The position numbers were made by a program, and so were the translations under genes. From the NCBI GenBank assembly GCA_905183005.1, contig CAJJDO010000004.1:597784-661783 (forward strand): a stretch of 64,000 nt of DNA, given 5' to 3'. This document shows positions 37,863-51,300 of this stretch, in pieces. This DNA comes from Paramecium pentaurelia (Eukaryota; Ciliophora; Oligohymenophorea; Peniculida; Parameciidae). The notes beneath the pieces were generated by a model. That model was given only the letters and a program-made list of their open reading frames with translations, was not told the origin of the DNA and did not search any database. Within the stretch, counting starts at the first letter, position 1. Each line of letters starts with the position of its first letter.

Positions 37863-39005
37863 ATGGGTATTTGTTTTCAAAAAGAAGATTCCACTTAAGT
37901 TGATGATTCAAAAACTAATAATAATAATAATAATATACTTCCATAAGATGCAAAACAAATCAAACTAAATGATCAATTGAACATGGTATGTTTAGAAGAT
38001 TTTATATTTACAAAGGTTAATTAATGTTTTATCTAAAAAGGTTGTAGGTAGAGGATCGTTTGGAAAAGTCATGTTGGTATAACATAAAATGACAAAAAAC
38101 TATTATGCAATGAAAATATTAAGAAAGGATATTATATAATAAAAAGGATAATAAGTACATACAATGAATGAAAGATAAATTTTAGAAGTTGCTTAACATC
38201 CCTTTATTGTCTAATTGCATTTTGCATTCTAAACTCCTGAAAAATTATATTTAGTTACTGATTTTCTTGCTGGAGGTAATATAAATATTTCATTATAGGT
38301 GAATTATTCTACCATCTAAGAAAATCCAAAAAGTTTCCAGAAGAAAGAATGAAATTATATGCTGCTGAATTAATATTAGCATTAGATTATCTTCATTAAA
38401 AAGGAATTATTTATAGAGATTTAAAACCAGAAAATATTTTAATAGGAATTGATGGTCATCTAAAATTGACAGATTTTGGTTTATCTAGAATCAATTTAAA
38501 AGAAGGAGAAAGAACTTATACATTTTGTGGTACTCCTGAATATTTAGCCCCTGAGATTTTACTAGGTTAAGGACATGATTAATCAGCAGATTGGTGGAGT
38601 CTTGGTGCACTTATGTATGAAATGATTGCTGGAGCTCCTCCATTCTATTCAAATGATAAGGGTATGATGTTCAGAAATAGACTTGAGAAAAAAATAGAGA
38701 TGAAACCATGGTTCTCTCAAGAGGTCTCTAGTTTGTTAACAGGATTATTGATAAATGAACCTACTAAAAGAATTACTATTGATTAAATCAAAGCTCACTC
38801 TTTCTTTAGTTCTTTAACTTGGGAAGATGTATATAATAAAAGAATCAAACCATAATTTATACCTAAACTTAAAGATGAATTAGATTTATAAAATATTGAT
38901 CCTATTTTTACAGAAGAAGAGATAACTGATACTCCTATAGATACATTAAAAGTAGGTACATTTGAAAAATTTACATATGCGAATTCATAAATATTCAAAT
39001 AATGA
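37863..39005 (+). CDS. AGC-family Ser/Thr kinase with acylation-type N terminus
   Basis: 364 residues in three exons; introns 38016-38040 (25 nt, begins GTT) and 38276-38298 (23 nt). All AGC landmarks are present: GRGSFGKV glycine loop (54-61), AMKIL with Lys76, YRDLKPENIL, LTDFGLSR, the activation loop TFCGTPEYLAPE, ADWWSLGALMYEM, a proline-directed turn-motif-like TDTPID, and the hydrophobic motif FEKFTY (351-356). The N terminus MGICF offers Gly2 for myristoylation and Cys4 for palmitoylation, which would place the kinase at membranes. It resembles PKA/PKG/S6K-type kinases but has no cyclic-nucleotide domain. The first intron is needed to join DFIFTK to VVGRGS. Confidence 0.92.
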
Positions 39006-39416
39006 TTATTGTTTTATAAATTTAAGTTTATATAATCTTTAAATCGATTCTAGAATCTTCTTATTTATAAAGAATAATCATATTTTTTGTTTATAGATTT
39101 TAATTATTTCTCTAAAATCAGATACAAAAGTTAATAAATAAAGTTTAATGCTATATTTTAATTCATATTTATTAACTATGCGATATCATTTATTAATTAT
39201 ATTAGTTTAATATATATATATATTAATACAATTTATATATCTATGATATAAATATTATTGACAATGATTTTAAAAAAGTTATTTTTTTTTTTGAATCTCA
39301 ATTATACTTAAATGATTTCAAGGAATTAGTTTGTTTAAAAGTTGCTTTAATTTAAATTATCAAAATTATATAGCTTCCAATATTAAACAAATTACATATT
39401 ATATAAATTAATAATT
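39006..39416. other. Intergenic interval, 411 bp
   Basis: AT-rich spacer between two co-directed genes, no motif recognised. Confidence 0.5.
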
Positions 39417-39911
39417 ATGGGACTTTGTTCATCCATGCATCATGGAACTGATTTATCATAATCTCTAAGATTAAAAGCCATACAAATTTTCTAAAAAATT
39501 GATAAAGAGAATAAAGGAGTAATTGACAAGAAAACCACTCAATAATTTTGGTATTTATTCTTTCTATTAATTTCTTTTAGGTAATCTAACTTTGCTAAGA
39601 TTAATACTGAAGCTCTATTTAAAGCAGTAGATTTTGATAATTCAGGTGATATTACTATTTAAGAGTGGCTGACTTTTTGGAAAATTGTGAAGAAAACTGG
39701 GTATACTGAATAAGAAATTAATGAAGAAGTATAGCATACATTCTAAATTTAGCTTGATGAATTAATGCAAGGAAAAGCTTGGGTTTAATTTAGAGTTGTT
39801 GATTAATTTATTTAAGTTGATAAAAATAGAAGAAGATCTCAAATTCCTCAAATAGTAATGGAAGAATAAATGATGACTCTTAGAAAAACTAAAACAGCTG
39901 AAATGAAATGA
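39417..39911 (+). CDS. Small EF-hand calcium-binding protein with acylation-type N terminus
   Basis: 146 residues in three exons, introns 39551-39580 (30 nt) and 39729-39752 (24 nt). It starts MGLCSSMH, a myristoylation/palmitoylation pattern. One canonical EF loop, DFDNSGDITIQE, has acidic or hydroxyl ligands at 1, 3, 5, 7, 9 and Glu at 12. An earlier loop (DKENKGVIDKKT) lacks the final Glu and is probably inactive. The 24-nt second intron is a multiple of three without a stop; removing it joins EINEE to LDELMQGKAW. Retention would add eight residues. A membrane-tethered calcium sensor is a reasonable inference. Confidence 0.85.
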
Positions 39912-41060
39912 TAATATATTTGTATTCATATTTGTACTAATATGTATCTCTGATATCATAATTTTACTATTATTAAATAAAATAATTTATAAATTACTAA
40001 AGATGAAGAAATTTATTGTAGTCTGAAATAATATTCTTATCATTTAATGTCTTTAAACTCCTTATTTCTTTTAAAAGATCAAATAATAATAATAAATAAT
40101 TTTTAATTATTCTAACAATATATTTTTATATATATTGTTACTTTTATAAAAGATGCACTTTTTCTTGTTCTATTTTCCTATATATAGTTTAATTCTTTTT
40201 AATTAAGCTAACTCATTTCAAATTTTACATTTTATTTTTCTTATTAACATATTTGCCAAATATTATTACAATTTTTATTAAAATGAATTAATAATTTATT
40301 TTAATTTTCTTATTTTATGTATGATTAGTATAAAAAATATCTCTTAAATAGTCAGTTGATTGGAAGGAATACATACAGAATTTTAGTAATATATTTAGAA
40401 TTCAAAATTTGTTAGGTTTTAAAATGGTTTCAATTTTCAAAGGAAATAATTTATTGATCTATTTATTTCTTATTGATTTAAGAATTACTATTGCAACATG
40501 CATCAGATTCTTATGGTTTTTTAATCTTATAAAAGTCTATTGGAACTTGTGAATAGAATTCATAAATAAGTGAGTATTAAATTCTAAATTTTTTTCGCTT
40601 TGATCCTTCGAGAAATATATCAGAACTAAATTAATTTTAATTTTTTTTAATTAAATTAATTGCTAAAATTAATAGGGAGATTATAATTATTTTTTTACAA
40701 ATCTTTATTTTATCTAAGATTTTTTAGAATTATAAAAAGAGATTATCTGTAATATATATTTTAGAAAAAGTAAATAACTTAAATGCATTTTATTCACTAA
40801 TAAATTCTCGTTTAATTAGTAAAATTAATTAACTTAGATTTAGAGAATTATGATTTCTAATTAAATTTTGTTAAACTTGAAAGTAAGAATTTAAAATTTT
40901 ATAGAGAACATTGAAAATGAAAAATATATTTATGTTTATTTCAAATGCTTTCAATTGAAAAATGAATAGATTTATGAGAAAGTACTGTATGCAAATCACA
41001 TAAATAGTAAGAATAATAAAAATTTTGTTCTTTCTTTATTGCTTATATATTTAATAAACT
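39912..41060. other. Gene-free interval, 1.15 kb
   Basis: Between the 3' ends of the EF-hand gene (+) and the membrane-protein gene (-). A short ORF on + near 40424 was seen but lacks support. Otherwise featureless AT-rich DNA. Confidence 0.5.
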
Positions 41061-42976
41061 TCATTTTTATTGATCATTTGGAATATCTATTAATTCTACT
41101 TTAGGATTTGTATCTTTTTATTAATCTTATTGTTCTTAGATGATTTCAGGTATTTCTTGGACCTAATTTTATACATAATATTATTAAGGAATATTATTAT
41201 GATTTACTACTTAGTATTCATAAGATGATGGAACAGGTATTTATTACTAAACTTAGAAATGATCATTTTATTTATGTTCTTACATTAAATAAGGATTTTA
41301 ATTAGGGATTTAATTTTAATAAGGAATTTAATGTTAATAAGGAATTTAATGTTAATAAGGAATTTAATTTTAATTAGGAGTTTGTTAAGGAGGTTAATCT
41401 TAATAAGGTATTTAATTATCTTACTATTTCTTTAATCTTTATTCTTTTTTATATTATTTAAAACATTAAAAGGTCGACATAGCAAAGTCAATTATTATCA
41501 TAAGACAAATATTAATGAGGAGAGAATAAGAATCAGATAAAATAGAACCACTCAAAGTAATATTTATTTAATTCATCCTCTCTTATGCAATGATTGGAAA
41601 ACATTATTATTAATGTTATTTTTCCAAGTTTAAGACTAAATTATAGATTAAAGCATAGTTAACAATAACAGTTACACCTAATAAATAAATTAGTATTTCT
41701 TTAATGATTAATTATGCCTTTGAGTAGCAACTAGGACAACAATCATAAAAACAACGATTCAGTTCATTTAACACTAAAATAGTTATATATAAAAATAAAA
41801 GAATTGAAAATGATTATTAACAGGTAATTAATGTCTTCTAAATTTCAATCCTTGTATTGAGATTTTTAATATATTGATAACTATTATATATAATAAATAT
41901 TACCTATCAATCCTGCAGTCTTATCTAAAGTGTATTTATTTTTAAGCAAGCAATTAATATTCAATATCACTACTAATATTATACAATGGTCTTTCAGATT
42001 GAACTAGGGCTGTAACATTGTTAAAATTAAAAAGTGCTTCTTCATTCGTTGTTGAAATTTAGTGATAAGTATCATCTAATTAACAAAATGATGGTCTTAG
42101 TGATAACAGTTTATAATCTTCATATAGTTTAGGATTTAAACTCAATTCATTTTGATTAAGACATACACCCTCTCCTTTAACAACAGTCATATTTATTAAT
42201 GGAGTAGTTTCTTTTTACAGACTTATATAAACATTAAATCCATTATCATAAATTAAACTATAATTATGTTGTCTCACATCATAATCTGTTAGTTGATATT
42301 AAGTAATAATTATATCTCTAATTGGGCAAGATTCTTCTTCTAGGACACATTAAAAATTTTCAGACTGTTAGGTTTTACATATTTTGTAACCATTAGCTTT
42401 ACAATCTTCCTCTGTTGTTATTTTATTTTATAATAAGTCATAAAATTTTAGTTGAGATCTTAATCCACAAATTTAAACTGTTTAAAAAGAGTTCTAAGAA
42501 GGTTAAACCCATTTAAACAAATCTATTGGTCCTTTTTGTTATTAATTAAAACATCCATTAGTTAATCGCCATTCATCACATCCATACATCAGAATTTATT
42601 AATCATTTAAACAGATACACCCATGTTCTGTTTATGGTATTTAATAATTACTAAGTGTTTCATATTTATCTGGACACTATTATTCTAATATTTAAATATC
42701 AATCAGTGCACCAATTTACCAATTTTAAAATATATTTGTTAATTCTTCAGTAGAGATATTAGCACCAAGTGATACCTTATTGGTTAATACTAGTGCCACT
42801 ATTGATAAAATTAAGATAAGAATTAAATTCAAGAATCTAAATGTCCTTTTCTTTCTCCCATATATGTTTTCTAAATAGCTGCTATAGCAACTAAGAACGC
42901 AACAAATGCATGCCCAAAAACCTGATCTTTTCTTATCTGGGAAACAACACTCGCATAAACAACAAAGAATTTCCAT
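41061..42976 (-). CDS. Four-span membrane protein, Cys-rich head and Gln-rich repeat tail
   Basis: 630 residues, two exons, one 23-nt intron (41881-41903). The first 30 residues hold nine cysteines (5, 6, 8, 10, 11, 23, 25, 26, 30), a possible palmitoylation or metal site. TM1 is about 47-65 (LNLILILILSIVALVL). A 310-residue loop with many cysteines follows, probably outside the cytosol. Three more hydrophobic segments lie near 381-396, 421-440 and 477-496. The tail from about 508 is Gln/Asn/Pro-rich and contains PYQHQI-type repeats. No family recognised; the topology resembles unannotated ciliate surface or channel-like proteins, but that is a guess. Confidence 0.75.
41287..41410. repeat. 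18-bp tandem repeat coding Gln-rich hexapeptides
   Basis: On the minus strand the unit reads CCTTATTAACATTAAATT, giving P-Y-Q-H-Q-I. Three near-perfect copies sit among degenerate ones (PYQDQ, PNQNQI). All glutamines are TAA codons, so a standard-code reader would see stops here. Confidence 0.85.
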
Positions 42977-45329
42977 GAAGCTGTTTTTTCTTAATAAATT
43001 TTATTTATTAAATTGTATCTTTAATATGAATGAGATTTTATAAGTTAATTTCTAATATGCATATTTTTCAAAATGATTAATTATAACATAACTACCCAAA
43101 TTTTAATTCTGTATATATATATAAAAAATAAAATATACTTAGATGACTTTAAGTTCGAAAATACATGAACTTTTATTATTAAGTTAAAATGATAAAAAAT
43201 ATTCATTAAACTCATATAATTCTTTAAATTTACATAATAATATAATCAAAAATATAAATACTCTTAGTATGCCCATTTAAGTATTTGTAATAGCAGAAAT
43301 TGACCCAAATAGTATATAAATTATCAATCGATACTATTAAAAAGAAAAAGAATCAATATTTTTAGAAAATAAGAAAATTATAGTAAAATGCTAGCACTCA
43401 TTCATTAATAAGATCAATTTATATAATCCCATACATCTATAGCTTGATTGCTCTGAATATTTCATATTTAAATATATAAAGAAAATTTTAATTTAAATTG
43501 TAAGAAATGTTTTAAACAGTTTTTTTAAATACTCAGAAATACTCATAATAAGTAACTTCATATAATCTATAGAGAAATTGGAGGCTATAGTTAATACTTA
43601 ATGTTATATTTATTAAATATTGAATTTAAGAAGTTTATTTTTATATTTAATTAATCAATTATGTTGTTTTTTCATAAATTTCCATTAAAAAGGAAAAAAA
43701 TTTGCTTCTAATTTTAATTCATAAATATCAAGAGATTAAATTCTCTGAGGAATTTAAGATAAGGAATAGCTAAAAATAAGGTTGCAAATTAAATATCCAA
43801 CCATATAATTATATTAATGCATAAGAGATGGATGAGATGAATATATTAATAAATAGAAAAGCAATCACACATTTATAATGACTTTTTTAATTTTTTAAAT
43901 ATATAATTCATCTTCATTATAATTAATAATATTATTCAAAACTTATCTAATTCTAGTTTATCAAAGTGGATTAAAAATATTAAATTAATGAGTTAATTAT
44001 TTAGGAATAAAAGCAATATTCCATTTAATGTATAAAAAAGTTATTCCTTTAAATAATCTAAAGATCAAATTACTTATAAAACTTAAAAAGTTATAAAAAA
44101 TGTTATTTTGCCCCTAAAATTCTTTTGTTTTAGTTTTTAGATATATTCTAGCATAATTCCTTAGAATATTGTTATTTTTTATTTTCATTAAAATATCTAT
44201 TAAGTTTTGATATTAAAGTTGAAATGAATAAATAAAACTCTTAATAATTGGTTTTAATAAAAAATATAAACAATATTTAGAATTTATTAAATATTACATA
44301 TTTTATTATTTGATTCTAAATATTAAGCATGTGATGTCCAATTATAAAATAATAGATAAATTTATAAGATTTAAGTTTTAATTAATTATATATTGAGAAA
44401 AGAGTATCATTGTTATAATATTAAGAAATTTAGTTTTATTTTTAATATTAATCATTTACAATTTTGTTAAACCTATAAAAACCTTAGATGGATTTATCTA
44501 ATTCATCGTAAATTAAGATAGTTATCAATAATGAGCTTTTTGTATTTTATAAAATTATATTCAAATTTTTTAAGTTTTACTAATTTTCTTAAAAATATAA
44601 TCTGGTTTACTTGATACTTTGATGATCTATTTATTTATAACATTATTATTGATAATTACAATAAAACTTCCAAAAATTCAATTAGCAAATCAAAACCTAT
44701 TTCTACCTGTTTCTAACTTTATGAGTAGTTGTTGAAGTATAATTCTGATTCCTACAAATAATTGACCTTCTTTATACGGATTATATTCTTTTAAATTACA
44801 ACTTTATAAAAATTAAAATGCTATCTTCACTTGTATTTTAGTTAATTCTAAATTAAACTTATATATAAAAGCAGCTAATAATAATTCAAAAACAACTAAT
44901 ATAATATAATGAATAATTGAAGAAATTCAACTATTATAAATATTCATAATTTATTATTGTTTCTTACTTAAATATGATCTATCGAAAATTGAAATTTAGA
45001 TTTAATACAAAAAAATAAGTAAATTCTTTCTATTTTCTCTATTTACACTTTCCCTATTTACTTTTTTAATAAGTCTTCAAATCACTATGATCCAGCTGCT
45101 ATTATTCTATATAAATAAATAAATAAATTTATTTGAATTGTTATGAGAATTCATTTTTTGAGTATTAAGTTTAATAAAAAAACAAACATTATTCATCATC
45201 ATGTTTTTTTAAAATCAATCATTTTTTGAATTAATAAAATTGATTAATGTGAGAAAATTAAATTTAAGATATTAATAGATTTAATAAATGTTTCAGAATA
45301 TATATATATATATTAATATGGTTTTAATG
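42977..45329. other. Large gene-free interval, 2.35 kb
   Basis: The longest stretch without a supportable gene in this window. It is AT-rich with frequent TGA in all frames. No tRNA-like, rRNA-like or transposase-like feature was recognised. See findings. Confidence 0.6.
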
Positions 45330-48300
45330 TCAGGATTCGCTTTGTTCAATAGTTTCTTCTTCTTCATTTTTTTAATCCTCTATTTATAGAGCTCTTTCAA
45401 ATGGAAAGAAAGTAGTTTCCTTCCCCTCTATGCATTTTTTCACATATTTCTCTAAAGCATTACAATCATTTGGATCTTTATTCTTTATATAAATGATATA
45501 ATAGAGCATATGGTAGACACTGTGTTCTAAATATATATGATAATGCCATCCTTTTGTTCCACTAAATATAAAGAATTCAATATTACTTTGTATCAATATC
45601 ATTTTTATCAAGACTACAAACAAAACATTTTCCTTCAATTTCTTTTACTAAGGCTTATCTTTCATCTCTCAATTCACCAAAAGTATCTAAAATAATACCA
45701 AAAATTATTTAGATAAATAAAATATTAAAGATAATGAAAAACGAGAAGTCAAAAAAGTATCTTCCCCAATATAAAGTTGGATCTTCATAAGGTTCAGGGT
45801 ATATTTTCATTGAATCTCCTAAACCACTACGAAGACCAAAATTAATTGTAGATGTAACAGCTAATATAAATGTTTAACCATAAACACCATCTTCATCATT
45901 AAACATCCAATCAAAATTTGAGAATGCTATGATAGCATAAATTAATAATCCAATAAAGCCAAGAAAAGAGAATATAGCTAAATTACGGCCATTAGATGTA
46001 ATTGATTTTATGATGTTTTAAAGATCTTCAGATCTCTTAATGATATCTAACAATAATACTGCATAGATATATGGATTAAAAAATGCATATACTGTTAATC
46101 CGAAAATGCAAACCTAAATTAAAAATTATTTTTACATTGTAAAAATTATCAAAATCAAAAAATGTAACGAGAATAAGCTTTTTTAATATACTTTCACTAA
46201 CTTTCTATCCTTAAAATTCTGATTCAAAATATCCAATAATAGTATAATATTTCATTGTTAAAAATGTTATTGAAAATCCTGCTTCTTTTTTTAATATTTA
46301 AACTCTTTTTGCATTAGTTTCACCTCTATTATATGTAATTGATATTGGATATCTTTCTATTGCACAAAAAAATACTATAATTAAATTCAAAACTAATTAG
46401 ATTATTGTTATTATCTAAATTAATAAATATAAATATTACATTATTAAGATAACTTACAAAATTTTATCCTGGTATTTTTGTATCAGATTCAGGTGCTTCT
46501 TGATTAGAACCTAATTTACTATTGACAACTATATCATGCATAAATATCAATAGAATTACTATAACCAAACATAAAATAAAAGATAAATCTTTTAATAATC
46601 TCCAATAGACTGCTCCAAAATGCATAATAAAACTATTGTTAATCTATTAAGAATGTCTCATTTAAACTTAATAAAAATCAGCTTAATCTATTAATCCTTA
46701 CATTCTATCTTCATCAGTTTCTCTATTTATTTCATAAATTAAATGTTATTTAATGTTTGGAGTGACAAAATTACAAACAAAAGGTTTTTAAAAGAAAATC
46801 TTTTCAAGTTCAGATAATTCATTTTAAATTTCTATCCTACCTGTGAATTATCTATAAAATTTAAAAAATTATTATTTTCTAGTAAACTTATAATTTTCAT
46901 CATTTTAAATATCATCAATCATTTATTTAAACTCATTTTAATGTGTTTATCTTAATTCATTACTTAATAGAGCATTTTATTCTTCTTAATCAAGATTCTT
47001 ATTGTTTATAAAAATAGGTACAATTTTTTTAGTAGGTATTGTATTTTTTTTTTATAAATCTTCTTATAAAGGATCACTTAAATCAACAAAATCATCTTAA
47101 TCTTCCTCTTATTCATCAAATATAAATATTTCTAATTATGGATCTGTTGGAAAATGTTCTGATAATTTTAGGCAAATAATAAAAATATTAAAACCTGTTT
47201 AAATAAGTAAATTGTCTTCATCAGTTCTTAATCCAAAATGACATAAATTATTAGAACAATATTTATGCTGACTAGTTTTTGATTCATCACAAATATTATC
47301 TAATATAATATTTCTCTATTTAGGTTTAATACGATCTTAATATATTGATCTTGAGATTCTCATTAATATTGTAATATTAACAGTTTCTAATATAAATTTT
47401 AAACATTTCTTATCTAATTTGCCTTATGTAATCAACAATAATAATTTAATAAATGATTGAAGTGTCTAATATGAATTATATTTTCTCTATTCATCATCTG
47501 CTTAATTTTTATTTAAATTTATAATAAGATCTTCTTCTTAATTTTATGATTTTAATAAATTGTCTTTTATTATATTTCTATTCTCTTGATGTAACTATTT
47601 AAATGATATTAAATCTTCTTTCTGTAAAATCTAATTCAATAATGTAAATAATCGTGTATTTTTACATAATTCTTTTTTATTTTCTTCAAAACCTGTTGAA
47701 AATTCAACTAAACTCTCTAATGCTTATCTATAGATTTCCTATAACTTATAAAATACTCTTTATCCTTTTTCCAATAAATCTGCTAATAAACTAGCAACTT
47801 CATTAACAATATTAATATTAGCTTGATATGAATCATCATCATATTAACGAACTAAAAACTTCTAAAAATCAACATTTACATTTTCACACATTGCCTATAA
47901 TAGTTTTAATACTTTCAAACAAAGTATTTTATATTCAGTATTATTGCCTTCACATAATTCTAATTCTAATATTCTAGAATTAACATCAGTTAAAAAGAAT
48001 CCTCTAAGAAAAACAAAGAATTTTTATTTAATTACTTAATCTTATTTAAGTATTTGATAGAACTTTTTCTATACATAATCATTTCCATAATCCAATAAAT
48101 AAATTAGTAATTACAAAGCTTCTATCTTATGTAAATCATCAGCAGAATCATTTAACATCTCTAAAGCCAATATATCCAAATTACTATCTACTATTGCATT
48201 TTGATATTTAATAAATATCTATTATTTTTATCTTATTAATTCTTTTGACTTTTCATCCTTAGCTTCTGTAAGTGAATCAATGTCATCTTATGTTGGTCTT

Positions 48301-51300
48301 TTCAAAAACAAAAATATTTTACATAACTTTATTAAATAGAATTCTCTATTTAAAAATATACCTTAACATTTTTATAAAAACTCTTAAACATTATCCTCAT
48401 TTAATAAATTAGTATTCTGTTTTTCTAAAGTCTTAATTAATAATTCAATCTAAATGTCATCTGATATTAAATCTTCAGAGCCTTCTAACTAACCTCCATA
48501 TTTCTTATATTATTTTCCAATTTATTTACGACATGTAATTTCAAATTCTTATTTAAGATTTTCTAAGTCTTATTGCTATCTTTGATATGTTTGTACTTAT
48601 TAGTTTATTACATTCTAAATGCTTTTCATTTCAAATAAGTCTCTCATGGCTTATTTAAATAAATCCCAATCTAAAAGAGCTTTACTTCTATTGTTTACTT
48701 ATTCTTATCTCTTTATTTATTCTACATTTACATTATAGATTTCATCTATATCACTTTATTAAATGTAAGTTTTATAAGTATTACAAGTTAGGAGTATTTT
48801 CTAAGATCTCTCTTATTCAGTTGAGTTATTTTCAATATATTCATTAAATTAATTAATATTCACTTTATATCTAATGAGATAAACTTTAAAGTTTCTCCTA
48901 AAAGGATTTTCTATTCTTTGAACATTCTCTTATTCTTGTAACTTCTTTTCTCCTGTTTAATCCTCTTTTAAAGTATCAAACTAATCAAATACTAATTTAT
49001 TCACATTTTTATCCTATTAAAATCCTATTCTAAAGTTTTAACCAAATTTTGTAATTTTTCTTTATGGAATTATTTCCTCTATTGAAGTTATTAATTCTCT
49101 ATAATCATCTAAATCTAAATCTTCTTTTTTAACTCTAAAATCTCTTTCTAAAACATTAAAAATCTCCTTAATTTTTTAAACATTTTATTTAATTATTGCA
49201 AATTCATCAGACAAAGTAGAATTTTCTGGATTTTCAAGATCAGTTCTATCTTTCATTTCATCATAAGTGTAAACTAGAAAATGAATTATTCCATTTTTTC
49301 TCAAATACTTCCAATATTCACTTGAATCTCTTAATATTCCTAATTCTTTTACAAATTGAGAATCAAAAGATAGTTTTTTCTCAAAATATGTTAATTTCTA
49401 TCTTTTAATTGATTCTCTCAAATCTTTTTGAATAACTTTCATATTTCTATCTTAATTTGCTAATTTTGATAATCCTTCCAAATATTTACAGATTTATTTT
49501 TAATCTAAATCTGGTATTATTACTCTGGATAATATATCTCTTACTTCATCACTTTCTACTGTATCATTAACAAACTATCCTTCTTTAACTTAATTAATAT
49601 ATAATTCAAATAAGCATTATAAATAAGCCCTTTTAACAATATATTCACCACTAGGAGCCAACAAAATAGTCTTTAATTATTCATACAATAATATTCTCTA
49701 CATTTCTTAAATTCCTAATCTATAATATTGACAACATTCAGTTAATAAAACAATTAATTCTGAATGCAATTTCATTCTATGATAAAATAATGGATCTTTC
49801 ACCTCTTCTTCACCAGAATCTAATTCTGGTACAAGAATAGCCTTATAATAATTGACTGGATCTAAAACTATTCTTAAGAATTTATTTTTTAAGATTTTAG
49901 ATAATATTAAATGTTTATTCAAAGGTGCTTATTTTGAAGGTTTTTCAAAGGATTTTGTAAGAGATCTTAAAATTTTAAAATATTAAATCAAAGAATAATA
50001 AGCAATAGCATTAATATGAGTACTTCTTTGTATGAATTTAATTTCTTCCTATTCATCTCTTGTACTGTATGCCTTTAAGTAAAACTCTTAGCTTTACATT
50101 AATTAATCACCTATTTTTTAAATTCTTTCAAATATTTTATTTATCAAGTTATCATGTTCATTTTCTGGAATTGAAGATATCAACTTAATTGCTAATTTAG
50201 TAATTTTAATAGGTATATAAAATTTATCATCTGCTTATGGTTACTATATTTAAATGACATCAAGAATTTTTAATAAATACTCATTATCAGCTAAAATGGA
50301 AATATTAACTTAGTTATCTATAATAAAGTATTCCAAAATTAGAACAAGTCTTTTATAAAAAGAAACTATATCATTTGAACAATTAATTATTTAAGGATCT
50401 ACTAAAAATTTCAAAAATACTAGATGCACACTAGCATTTCTTACTATATTTTAAAATGATTTCAAATATTACAAATCTTAAGAATTAGGTTTAAAAAACA
50501 TTTCAAACTATTCAATTATTTTAGCTGAATATGCTTTTAATTAATCAAAAGATGCAACTCTTTTTTAAATTACATTATTTTCTTTTTAATTTGTGATAAA
50601 TTTCAAAGCTCTTTTTGATAATTATATTGCTTCTTTTGGACTGATTAATTAAACACTATTAGAATTTCCATTGATAATTGAAAAGTATCTTAATTCTTAT
50701 TAATTATCAATAATTTCAACTTAATTAATTTCTTAAATTGAATATTTTGGTTAAAGAAAACTTTAAATTATTCTTTATAATAATTCTTCATTTAATTTAG
50801 TTCTTTTTTCTGATGTCAATAAACAAGTAAATAATAATCCACAAATGCTATTACCATCAGGTTCTTTAAAAACACTTAAAATAGATTTAGAAACAGCAGG
50901 AGTTTTTTATTTTTTAATATCTACTTCTTAATTTACAACTTCATCAAAGACAAATAAATCAAGATCTCTTTAACTTGGAGAACTTGGATTTGATTCATTT
51001 TATTAAGATGAACTAAATAGAAATTCTAGAATTTATAGATTTAATTTTAATTGTTCAAATATTTTTAAAATAGACAAAGCTTCTAAATATACTTACATTT
51101 TTAAAATTTCATCATTACAATATTAATATGTCCATATTAACATATAGAGAATCCAATTTCTTTAAAATTACATATATAATTTTTAAGATTAATCCATTCT
51201 TTTAAGATCTTTATCTAAATTTTTATATTTTGATTTTTTTTTCTCATATAATTATTCAGCTGTAGGTAAGAATGTTACAACCCAAAGATTATCATTGACT

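Noticed and set aside
42977..45329. tRNA or small RNA gene in the long gap
   Set aside because: No stretch with cloverleaf-like B-box and paired arms was recognised by eye; composition is uniformly AT-rich.
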